Assembly (NCBI GenBank): GCA_046048875.1
Contig: JBJOFG010000014.1
Location: 372,001 to 436,000, forward strand
From: CAIZGX01 sp046048875
Lineage (GTDB): Bacteria > Bacteroidota > Bacteroidia > Flavobacteriales_D > Sanyastnellaceae
DNA: 64,000 bases
Direction: 5' to 3'
The notes below the pieces were generated by a model. That model saw only the letters and a program-made list of their open reading frames with translations, made no database searches and was not told the DNA's origin. Positions 50,204 to 57,981 of this stretch are shown here, piece by piece. A program made the position numbers and the translations under genes. Every line of letters starts with the position of its first letter. The first letter of the stretch is position 1.

Positions 50204-52765
50204 TTAATCACGCAGGTTTTTCAAGAACTGTTCCAAAGCTATCTCATCGGGTATTAAAACTTTCCGAGCCTTACTTCCTTCAAACGGGCCAATAAGTCCA
50301 GCAGCCTCCAATTGGTCTATCAATCGGCCTGCACGGTTATAACCCAATTTCAGTTTGCGTTGAAGAAGAGATGCAGATCCTTGTTGACTTAACACAATGA
50401 CCTTCGCAGCTTCTTCGAACAATGAATCACGTTCCGAGTTGTCAAAATTACCAATTTCCATTGAATTTTCATCAGCAACTTCAGGAAGATGGAAAGCGTG
50501 AGCGTAACCTTGCTGACTTCCAATGAATTCAGTTATGGCCTGAACCTCGGGTGTATCAACGAATCCGCACTGCAAACGAATGAGGTCGTTGCCCGTGCTC
50601 AACAACATATCTCCTCGGCCAATCAATTGATCGGCACCTCCTGCATCGAGAATGGTACGTGAGTCAATTTTCGAAGTAACACGGAAAGCAATACGTGCGG
50701 GGAAGTTCGCTTTAATGGTTCCTGTAATGATGTTTACGGAAGGACGTTGCGTAGCAATAATCAAGTGAATTCCAATGGCACGTGCCAGCTGAGCGAGACG
50801 CGCTATAGGTGTTTCCACCTCGCGACCTGCAGTCATGATCAAATCGGCGAACTCATCCACAACCAATACAATGTAGGGCAGGAAGCGGTGTCCATTGTTC
50901 GGATTTAATTTCCTCGAAATGAATTTCGCGTTGTATTCCTTAATCGTTCTGCACTCTGCTGTTTTCAAAAGTTCGTAGCGCTCGTCCATTTCCACACACA
51001 ACGAATTCAGTGTCTTTACAGCTTTGCTTGTATCTGTAATAATCGCTTCCGCTTCATCAGGTAGTTTCGCTAGAAAGTGTCTTTCAATTTTATTGAAAAG
51101 GGTTAGCTCAACCTTCTTCGGGTCCACCAATACGAACTTCACTTGTGATGGATGCTTGCGGTAAAGCAGAGAAACGAGGATAGCGTTCAATCCAACCGAC
51201 TTTCCTTGTCCTGTTGCACCGGCCATTAGCAGGTGAGGCATCTTGGTTAAGTCGGTTACGAAGATGTCGTTCGAAATGGTTTTTCCCAATACCAATGGAA
51301 GTTCCATGTCTGCATTTTGGAACTTGTCGCTCGCAATTAACGAACGCATAGAAACTACGTCGGGTCTGCTGTTCGGAACTTCAATACCAATTGTTCCTTT
51401 CCCAGGAATAGGGGCAATGATACGGATTCCCAATGCTGCAAGTGAAAGCGCAATGTCGTCTTCTAAACTTTTGATTTTAGAAATCCGAACTCCTGGAGCT
51501 GGAACGATTTCATACAAGGTAACCGTAGGCCCGATGGTCGCTTTAATCTTCGAAATTTCAATCTTGTAATGATTGAGCGTTTCAATAATTCTGTTCTTGT
51601 TTTCTTCAAGTTCTTCCTTCGAAATTTGCGGTCCATTGCCCCCGTAGTTCTGAAGCAAATCAATAGAAGGAAGTTGGTAGCGTGAAAGGTCGAGCTTCGG
51701 GTCGTACTCACCGAATTCAGTGCTTTCAATTTCATCGGAACTCAATTCTTCGGCTTGAACAACGGGTGCGATTTCAATTCCTAAATCACCCATGTCATCA
51801 GCTTCGAAAATGGTTGAACTACCAGAAGAGGTAGGGCTCAAATCATATTCATCCGTCGTTTTTTTTTCTTCTTCCTCTTCAGGAATGAGTTCAAACGTTG
51901 GCTGCGGACTCAAGGGGTTGTCGAAGTCGAATGAAGTGGCTGCTGGTGTAGGAGTTTCTTCTTCCTGAATAAATTCGTAAACCTCTGGTTCAGGCTGTGG
52001 TTCGTAGGTAGGGATGGCTTCAGCCTTCACTTCAACGGTGGTCTCTTCAGCGTTCGCCGTAGGTTGAAAAGGAACCTCCTCTTCGTTTTCTTCTTCAATA
52101 ATTCGAGGCTTGTCGGCCTTTGGTTTCGATCTAAATAGAACTCCTAGTCGCGCAATGAATGTGTCGACATGGTGATTGAAATTCACAATGAAAAATACCA
52201 ATACCACGAATAAAATTCCGAGCAAGGTGCCCATCCAACCCAAATGCGAAACGCAGAAGTGGGTAGCAACAACGCCATATCCGCCGACAAACAATCCGTT
52301 GATTAAGATTTCAATGTGATCGAAGGGGACAGGATTGGTGCGGTGCGCGAAGAAACCAATGGCGAGGGGTAAGAACAGCATCACTCCAATGCTTACGCGA
52401 AGTGTCTTTAAAAACGGAAGTAAATGTTTTCCGGTTAACATGCGCATTCCAATCAAGAAGGTGAGAATTGGAATACACATGGCAGCAATTCCCGCAAAAT
52501 GAAACATGAGTGCATGTGCCCAACGAGCACCAAGACCTCCCATCCAGTTGTGAAACGACTCGTTCAATGAGCCGCTGCCTAGGAACAGTTGCTGGTCATG
52601 CGCCCCAGAGAATAAATAGGACACGCAAGCCAATGCGGTAAAGGCTGAAAACAAGATAACAGCAAGCCCAATGATGCGCATGGAGCGGACATCGCGATTC
52701 AAATGTTCGTTTCTATCTTCAAATTCGGCGGAAGTATCGACCTCGCCCTTTCTTTTTTTAGCCAA
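50204..52765 (-). CDS. ftsK: FtsK/SpoIIIE DNA translocase
   Basis: 853-residue septal DNA translocase. Four N-terminal TM segments (about 30-185), an acidic/Pro-rich linker (about 205-345), then the motor: Walker A MAGATGQGKSVGLNAILVSLLYR (near 505), Walker B VLVVDEFADLIM (near 620), arginine-finger region IAFRVTSKIDSRTILD, and the C-terminal gamma winged-helix that reads KOPS-type signals (SASLLQRKLKLGYNRAGRLIDQLEAAG). It pumps chromosome dimers through the septum and activates XerCD. No ATG precedes MAKKRK in frame before a stop, so TTG at 52765 is the likely start. Confidence 0.94.
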   Translation of the reverse strand: MAKKRKGEVDTSAEFEDRNEHLNRDVRSMRIIGLAVILFSAFTALACVSYLFSGAHDQQLFLGSGSLNESFHNWMGGLGARWAHALMFHFAGIAAMCIPILTFLIGMRMLTGKHLLPFLKTLRVSIGVMLFLPLAIGFFAHRTNPVPFDHIEILINGLFVGGYGVVATHFCVSHLGWMGTLLGILFVVLVFFIVNFNHHVDTFIARLGVLFRSKPKADKPRIIEEENEEEVPFQPTANAEETTVEVKAEAIPTYEPQPEPEVYEFIQEEETPTPAATSFDFDNPLSPQPTFELIPEEEEEKKTTDEYDLSPTSSGSSTIFEADDMGDLGIEIAPVVQAEELSSDEIESTEFGEYDPKLDLSRYQLPSIDLLQNYGGNGPQISKEELEENKNRIIETLNHYKIEISKIKATIGPTVTLYEIVPAPGVRISKIKSLEDDIALSLAALGIRIIAPIPGKGTIGIEVPNSRPDVVSMRSLIASDKFQNADMELPLVLGKTISNDIFVTDLTKMPHLLMAGATGQGKSVGLNAILVSLLYRKHPSQVKFVLVDPKKVELTLFNKIERHFLAKLPDEAEAIITDTSKAVKTLNSLCVEMDERYELLKTAECRTIKEYNAKFISRKLNPNNGHRFLPYIVLVVDEFADLIMTAGREVETPIARLAQLARAIGIHLIIATQRPSVNIITGTIKANFPARIAFRVTSKIDSRTILDAGGADQLIGRGDMLLSTGNDLIRLQCGFVDTPEVQAITEFIGSQQGYAHAFHLPEVADENSMEIGNFDNSERDSLFEEAAKVIVLSQQGSASLLQRKLKLGYNRAGRLIDQLEAAGLIGPFEGSKARKVLIPDEIALEQFLKNLRD

Positions 52766-52902
52766 AATGTACAGATGTATGGATGTGTGAAATTATTCAG
52801 TAGAACAACAGAAAAAGCAGGGGGTGTAGTGTCTTATTAACATAGATTTGTGGCTATGTGGTAGACACAAGGCGAGAATAGTCGAAAAAAATGAATAGCA
52901 AT

Positions 52903-52933
52903 GTTGCAATTCTCAATATTCTACGTATATTTG
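52903..52933 (+). promoter_or_regulatory. Promoter of the rpmG operon
   Basis: GTTG at 52903-52906, 19-bp spacer, TATATTTG at 52926-52933; the rpmG ATG is 19 bp further on. Confidence 0.6.
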
Positions 52934-52952
52934 CCGTCCAATTTCTGCAACA

Positions 52953-53135
52953 ATGGCTAAGAAAGGTAATAGAATACAAGTTATAATGGAGTGCACAGAA
53001 CACAAAGAGTCTGGCATGCCCGGCACAAGCCGCTACATCACTACTAAGAACAGGAAGAACACTCCTGAGCGCTTAGAGAAGAAAAAATTCAACCCGATTT
53101 TGAAGAGAATGACGGTTCATAAAGAAATCAAATAA
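52953..53135 (+). CDS. rpmG: 50S ribosomal protein L33
   Basis: 60-residue basic protein matching Bacteroidota L33 (MAKKGNRIQVIMECTEHK, TSRYITTKNRKNTPERLEKKKFNPILKRMTVHKEIK). It lacks the zinc-binding Cys pairs of the C+ form; one Cys remains near 14. Part of the large ribosomal subunit. First gene of an operon rpmG-DUF4295-ftsY-rimO-queE. rpmB (L28) usually precedes it in this phylum but is absent here; ftsK lies divergently instead. Confidence 0.96.
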   Translation: MAKKGNRIQVIMECTEHKESGMPGTSRYITTKNRKNTPERLEKKKFNPILKRMTVHKEIK

Positions 53136-53144
53136 GCTTAAGTC

Positions 53145-53300
53145 ATGGCAAAGAAAGTAGTTGCGACCCTGCAAACTGGTGGTGGTAAGAACCACACCAA
53201 AGTTATTAAAATGGTGAAGTCTGCGAAGTCAGGCGCTTATTCCTTTAAGGAAGAGATTGTACACAATGATAAAATCGGCGAGTGGTTTGCTAAAGGCTAA
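53145..53300 (+). CDS. DUF4295 family small basic protein
   Basis: 51-residue protein starting MAKKVVATLQTGGGKNHTK and ending KIGEWFAKG. It is the short Lys-rich protein found between rpmG and ftsY across Bacteroidota (DUF4295) and is thought to be ribosome-associated because of this context and its composition. It begins 9 bp after rpmG and is followed by a strong terminator. Its function is not established. Confidence 0.85.
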   Translation: MAKKVVATLQTGGGKNHTKVIKMVKSAKSGAYSFKEEIVHNDKIGEWFAKG

Positions 53301-53320
53301 TCGCTGTTAGAAATACGTTA

Positions 53321-53353
53321 AAAGGCTTTTCCCTTTGGAAAGGCCTTTTTTTT
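53321..53353 (+). terminator. Terminator between DUF4295 and ftsY
   Basis: Stem AAAGGCTTTTCC / GGAAAGGCCTTT (one G-T pair) and a long T run, 17 bp before the ftsY ATG; partial read-through or a promoter downstream would be needed for ftsY. Confidence 0.85.
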
Positions 53354-53369
53354 ATTTTAGACCTATACT

Positions 53370-54338
53370 ATGAGTTTCTTTAAACGCCTCTTTTCGAAAG
53401 AAAAAAAAGACAAGCTAGATCTTGGTCTTGAAAGAACCCGTGAAGGTTTTTTCGGGAAGCTTGCTCGCATAATTACAGGTAAAGCCCATGTTGATGAAGA
53501 GATGCTTGATGAGTTAGAAGAAATTCTGATCACTTCAGATGTGGGTATCGATACCACAGAGAAAATCATCAAGCGTATTCAAGAGCGCGTGAAGAAAGAG
53601 AAGTCAATGCCGACAGATCAGTTGAATCAAGTGTTACGTGATGAAATTGCACAAATGCTGGTTGGACATGAAGGCGAAGAGAGTGAAGAAATATACATTC
53701 CTGCTTCAGCAGGAACTCCATACGTGATTATGGTTGTTGGAGTGAATGGGGTAGGAAAGACTACAACCATTGGTAAGATGGCTTTTCAACTTCAACAACA
53801 AGGGAAAAAAGTTGTGCTGGGTGCCGCGGATACCTTCCGCGCGGCGGCTATTGATCAATTGAAAATTTGGGCGGAGCGCGCAAACGTTGAAATAGTTGCG
53901 CAGGCCATGAACGCAGACCCAGCCGCTGTTGCTTTCGATACACTTCAATCAGCGGTAGCAAAAAATGCCGATGTAGTGATTATTGATACAGCGGGGAGAC
54001 TGCATAACAAGGTTGGATTGATGAATGAGCTTTCAAAGATTAAGCGTGTCATGCAGAAGGTGGTGCCGAATGCTCCGCACGATGTAATGCTGGTTCTTGA
54101 CGGTTCAACTGGACAGAATGCATTCGAGCAAGCCAAGCAATTCACAGCAGCTACGGAAGTTTCATCGTTGGCCATCACGAAAATAGATGGCACAGCGAAG
54201 GGCGGTGTGGTAATTGGAATTTCAGATCAATTCAATATCCCCGTGCGCTTCATTGGCGTTGGAGAGCAAGCAGGCGATCTTCAAGTCTTCAATAGATTTG
54301 AATTTGTAGATAGTTTATTCGCAGGAAAATCAAAGTAA
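53370..54338 (+). CDS. ftsY: Signal recognition particle receptor FtsY
   Basis: 322-residue SRP-GTPase receptor that docks SRP-ribosome complexes at the inner membrane. The A domain is short and basic (MSFFKRLFSKEKKDKLDLGLERTREG); N domain to about 105; the G domain has G1 MVVGVNGVGKTTTIGKMA (near 124), G2/insertion DTFRAAAIDQL, G3 VIIDTAGRLHNK, G4 AITKIDGTAKGG and the closing GVGEQAGDLQVFN. Its stop overlaps the rimO ATG by one base. The strong terminator 17 bp upstream means its own promoter must lie in or near that hairpin. Confidence 0.97.
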   Translation: MSFFKRLFSKEKKDKLDLGLERTREGFFGKLARIITGKAHVDEEMLDELEEILITSDVGIDTTEKIIKRIQERVKKEKSMPTDQLNQVLRDEIAQMLVGHEGEESEEIYIPASAGTPYVIMVVGVNGVGKTTTIGKMAFQLQQQGKKVVLGAADTFRAAAIDQLKIWAERANVEIVAQAMNADPAAVAFDTLQSAVAKNADVVIIDTAGRLHNKVGLMNELSKIKRVMQKVVPNAPHDVMLVLDGSTGQNAFEQAKQFTAATEVSSLAITKIDGTAKGGVVIGISDQFNIPVRFIGVGEQAGDLQVFNRFEFVDSLFAGKSK

Positions 54339-55651
54339 TGAAGACGAAGACACTCAAGAAAAACAAAGTGAATGTCGTAACCTTGGGTTGCGCGAAGAAT
54401 ATTTTTGATTCGGAAGTCATGATGGCTCAGTTGAAGGCGAATGCCTTCGATGTAGAACATGAATCGGAAGATGTGGATTCAGAAATTGTAATTATCAATA
54501 CCTGCGGTTTCATTGATAATGCGAAGGAAGAAAGTATCAATACCATTTTAGCTTGGGCGAAAGAAAAGGAGAAGGGGAATGTTTCGAAACTATACGTGAC
54601 GGGATGTTTGAGCGAACGCTACAAGCCTGAATTGGAAAAAGACATTCCAGAGGTGGATGCGTTTTTCGGAACGCGCGATCTTCCACGTTTATTGAAAACA
54701 TTGAAAGCCGACTACAAAACGGAATTGGTAGGAGAGCGTTTGTTAACGACCCCAAGTCATTTCGCTTATTTCAAAATTGCGGAGGGATGTGATCGTCCAT
54801 GTTCGTTCTGTGCAATTCCGCTTATGCGCGGAAAGCACGTGAGCACGCCAATGGAGCAATTGGTGAGCAACGCGAAATCATTAGCGGCGAACGGTACCAA
54901 GGAGTTGGTGCTTATTGCGCAAGATTTGACTTATTACGGATTAGACATAGAGAAAAAACGTACGCTTTCAGAATTGTTGAAGCGTCTTTCAGACGTTGAA
55001 GGAATTGATTGGATTCGTCTTCAATATGCTTTTCCAAGTGGGTTTCCGATGGATGTGTTGGATGTTATGAATGAAAGAGACAACATTTGTAAATATTTAG
55101 ACATGCCCCTTCAACACGGAACAACAAAAATGTTACAAGCCATGAAGCGCGGTATTACCCGAGAGAAGACCGATGCGCTTATTCAAGACATTCGCATGAA
55201 GGTTCCGGATATTGCAATTCGTACGACCTTGATCACAGGATTCCCTGGAGAAACAGCTGCTGATCACAAAGAATTGTTGAAATGGATTGAGCAATCTCGC
55301 TTCGAACGCTTAGGAGTGTTTACTTATAGCCACGAAGAGAATACAACGGCTTTTGCATTGAACGACGACGTTTCTGCGAAGACGAAGAAGAAACGCGCCG
55401 ACGAAATTATGGAAGTGCAATCTCATATTTCATTGGAATTGAACGAAGCGAAAGTTGGGAAGACCTTCAAAGTGTTAGTAGATAAAATTGAAGGAGATTA
55501 TTATATCGGTCGCACGGAATTCGATTCTCCGGAAGTAGACAATGAAGTTGTTGTTCCGAAGTCTGAAGGATATTTGCGTGTGGGTGATTTTGCAGATATT
55601 GAAATTGTTCGCGCAGAGCATTACGATCTAATTGGAAAGATTAAGGCGTGA
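54338..55651 (+). CDS. rimO: Ribosomal protein S12 methylthiotransferase
   Basis: 437-residue radical-SAM methylthiotransferase that adds a methylthio group to Asp88 of ribosomal protein S12. N-terminal MTTase domain: VVTLGCAKNIFDSEVMMAQL and NTCGFIDNAKEESINTILAWAKEKE hold the auxiliary-cluster Cys. Radical SAM CxxxCxxC: AEGCDRPCSFCAIPLMRGKH (near 150). The C-terminal TRAM domain (VGKTFKVLVDKIEGDYYIGRTEFDSPEVD) contacts the substrate. ATG overlaps the ftsY TAA, and the end overlaps queE by 4 bp. Confidence 0.95.
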   Translation: MKTKTLKKNKVNVVTLGCAKNIFDSEVMMAQLKANAFDVEHESEDVDSEIVIINTCGFIDNAKEESINTILAWAKEKEKGNVSKLYVTGCLSERYKPELEKDIPEVDAFFGTRDLPRLLKTLKADYKTELVGERLLTTPSHFAYFKIAEGCDRPCSFCAIPLMRGKHVSTPMEQLVSNAKSLAANGTKELVLIAQDLTYYGLDIEKKRTLSELLKRLSDVEGIDWIRLQYAFPSGFPMDVLDVMNERDNICKYLDMPLQHGTTKMLQAMKRGITREKTDALIQDIRMKVPDIAIRTTLITGFPGETAADHKELLKWIEQSRFERLGVFTYSHEENTTAFALNDDVSAKTKKKRADEIMEVQSHISLELNEAKVGKTFKVLVDKIEGDYYIGRTEFDSPEVDNEVVVPKSEGYLRVGDFADIEIVRAEHYDLIGKIKA

Positions 55652-56256
55652 GCGAAGCTGTGAAATACCCCGTTATGGAAACCTTTACCAGTGTTCAGGG
55701 TGAAGGTGTTCATTCCGGTGTTCCAAGTTTTTTTATTCGTTTGGCGGGATGTGACGTAGGTTGCGTCTGGTGCGATGTGAAAGAAAGTTGGGACAAAGAA
55801 AAACATCCGATGGTTTCTCTCGATACTCTCGTGGAAGCGGCTGTTGGCAGTGGAGTAAAGGTGGTCATTGTTACTGGGGGAGAGCCTACGATGCATGATT
55901 TAGCGCCATTGACAGAGTCGCTTCGAAATGTGGGGATGCGTATTCATTTGGAAACAAGCGGAACTCAGAAACTCACTGGATTATTCGATTGGATAACCTT
56001 TTCTCCTAAGAAGTTTAAAGCGCCATTGGAAGAGTATTTCCAATTATCGAATGAGTTGAAAGTGGTGATTAATCATAAGTCAGACATTGAATGGTCTAAT
56101 GAATTGTCTGGACGAATGAACGAAAATGCACAATGGTTCATGCAGCCGGAATGGGAGAAGCGCGAGTTGATGCTTCCGCTTATTTTCGATTGGGTATTAA
56201 AAAACCCACACTGGCGTGTGGGTCTTCAAATTCATAAATACATGGGAGTTGAATAA
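55648..56256 (+). CDS. queE: 7-carboxy-7-deazaguanine synthase
   Basis: 202-residue radical-SAM enzyme making 7-carboxy-7-deazaguanine in queuosine/deazapurine synthesis. METFTSVQGEGVHSGVPSFFIRLAGCDVGCVWCDVKESW holds the cluster Cys group, CxxxCxxC-like C(34)...C(38)..C(41); IVTGGEPTMHDLAPL is the SAM-binding GGE motif; LETSGTQ follows. The start is GTG at 55648, overlapping the rimO TGA (GTGA). QueD and QueC are not in the window; folE, which makes their precursor, is. A short hairpin CCCACAC-TGGC-GTGTGGG lies in the 3' coding end and may end transcription. Confidence 0.9.
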   Translation: MSEAVKYPVMETFTSVQGEGVHSGVPSFFIRLAGCDVGCVWCDVKESWDKEKHPMVSLDTLVEAAVGSGVKVVIVTGGEPTMHDLAPLTESLRNVGMRIHLETSGTQKLTGLFDWITFSPKKFKAPLEEYFQLSNELKVVINHKSDIEWSNELSGRMNENAQWFMQPEWEKRELMLPLIFDWVLKNPHWRVGLQIHKYMGVE

Positions 56257-56261
56257 TTAGA

Positions 56262-57905
56262 TTATTCTTTTACTACTCGAATTTTATTCCCTTGTTCATC
56301 AGTGACTAGATAGATTCCAGCTGAGTAATTGCTAAAGTTTATCTGCCATACACCGTTCAACGTTTCGATTAAATTTCCGTGAATTGAGTATACTCGAATG
56401 TTACTTTTCTTTGAACATTGCACAATGCCACGCGTAGGATTCGGATACAACGAAAAGCGATTGTTCAATGCGCTCTCTTCTTCGATACCAACGATGTAAA
56501 TTCCTTGGTTATTCGAAGCGTCGGGTGTAGTAACTATGAAGCTAACCCAAGTAGGATCTCCGTCTAGTTTTCTGCCAAGACTTGTGTCAGCACCCATGTG
56601 TGCCCATGCGATTTCATCTACACGTGTAAGGCCATCTGGGCTGTATAATCCAACAAATTCGTTGTTGTTATTCAAGCTGAAGTTGGCGTGACGAACTCCT
56701 TGAGTGATGTCCCCATCAGCAAAGAATGTTAACCATCCAAGAGCAGGAACGGTAACACTATCAACGAAAGAAGTGGGTATTTGCCATCTTCTTGGGTTGT
56801 TACTGTCATCGCTCATGAAATATCCAGCCAAGCTAACGTCATAATTCAATGGATTGTATATTTCAACCCAGTCATCGAATTCAGCGAAGTTGTCTGTAAA
56901 GGTTAAATCATTCTCGGCCATGACCTCATTAATCAAAACCGGCTCTGGTGTTATAAAAATTAGCGTATTTGTATTGATGGGAGTCGCGGGATTGAATGTA
57001 ACGATGTTAGCAGATCCGTCAGTCGAACATCCTGCGCTGGTGCCGGGAGAAAGCGAGCCCCAAGTCAATGAGCTGACAGTATTTCCATCTGGACCAATTA
57101 ATGTTGCTGTTCCACCCGATGGGTTCAGGGTTAAATTAGTGTGTGAGGCACCAAAGGCCAAATCATTATCGCACCAAAACACTTTAAAACCGTTCGGAGC
57201 TATAACCGTATTGAACGGTTCGTTTGTTGGAATTTGCCAAGGGGTGGGAGAACCGCTCACGCTCAAGTAATATCCACCAAGATTTACTTGAAAAGGGTTA
57301 GGGTTGTAAATTTCTATCCAAGGGTCATATTCAAATTCAGGGTCGTGATAAATTCCCGTATTCTCGGGCTGAACCTCGTTTAAAAAAAGTAATTCTGAAG
57401 TTTGTGGTAATTCGATGTTCGGTGCTGAATAGGTGACGTTGTTGAAGTATTGCCAAGTTGAACATGCTTCACAGGCTCGACCGTAACTAATGTCAGGGGC
57501 CATCTGCGGATAAGTGATTTGATCGATTATGGTAACTCCGTCTGGAGCAGTCAGGAATATTGTTTCTCCGCTCGCACTCAATGTGAAATTTGTATGCAAG
57601 GCCCCTTGCGTTAGGTTATCCTTATCTGCAAAAAGAACCTTAAAACTGCCAGGAAGCATAGTGGTGGCTCCTGGATCTGTTGCAGGAATTTGATGCATCG
57701 TTAAGAGTAGGGGATCGTCTGATAGGTAGTAACCCGCTAGGTTAATGATGCCCCCTGGGTTGTATATTTCAATCCAATCGTCAAATTCAAAGAACTCATC
57801 CATTTGATTGGAATTGTTAGATGCCAATAACTCATTGAATTGAAGTTGGGAAAATCCTGCAAAGGGCAGAAGAAGAAAACTGAAAAATAAAATATGTTTT
57901 TTCAT
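56262..57905 (-). CDS. Lamin-tail-domain T9SS cargo protein
   Basis: 547-residue exported protein with signal peptide 1-19 (LLLPFAGFS-Q) and three lamin tail (LTD) domains starting near 20, 173 and 325; each reads LxFNE(L/V)..., then DDWIEIYNP...LAGYYLSDD... and HTNFTLSASGETIFLTAPDG. A type A T9SS sorting domain closes it (FSLYPNPTRGIVQCSKKSNIRVYSIHGNLIETL...SAGIYLVTDEQGNKIRVVKE). LTD repeats in secreted Bacteroidota proteins are linked to surface binding or hydrolase assembly; there is no catalytic domain here, so it is probably an adhesin or scaffold. Confidence 0.87.
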   Translation of the reverse strand: MKKHILFFSFLLLPFAGFSQLQFNELLASNNSNQMDEFFEFDDWIEIYNPGGIINLAGYYLSDDPLLLTMHQIPATDPGATTMLPGSFKVLFADKDNLTQGALHTNFTLSASGETIFLTAPDGVTIIDQITYPQMAPDISYGRACEACSTWQYFNNVTYSAPNIELPQTSELLFLNEVQPENTGIYHDPEFEYDPWIEIYNPNPFQVNLGGYYLSVSGSPTPWQIPTNEPFNTVIAPNGFKVFWCDNDLAFGASHTNLTLNPSGGTATLIGPDGNTVSSLTWGSLSPGTSAGCSTDGSANIVTFNPATPINTNTLIFITPEPVLINEVMAENDLTFTDNFAEFDDWVEIYNPLNYDVSLAGYFMSDDSNNPRRWQIPTSFVDSVTVPALGWLTFFADGDITQGVRHANFSLNNNNEFVGLYSPDGLTRVDEIAWAHMGADTSLGRKLDGDPTWVSFIVTTPDASNNQGIYIVGIEEESALNNRFSLYPNPTRGIVQCSKKSNIRVYSIHGNLIETLNGVWQINFSNYSAGIYLVTDEQGNKIRVVKE

Positions 57906-57981
57906 TATCCTAAAGTTGTTAAGCCAAAGTTAAGTCTTGATTCGTGATATCGATTCATTACAAGACTTCTACTTTTAATTT

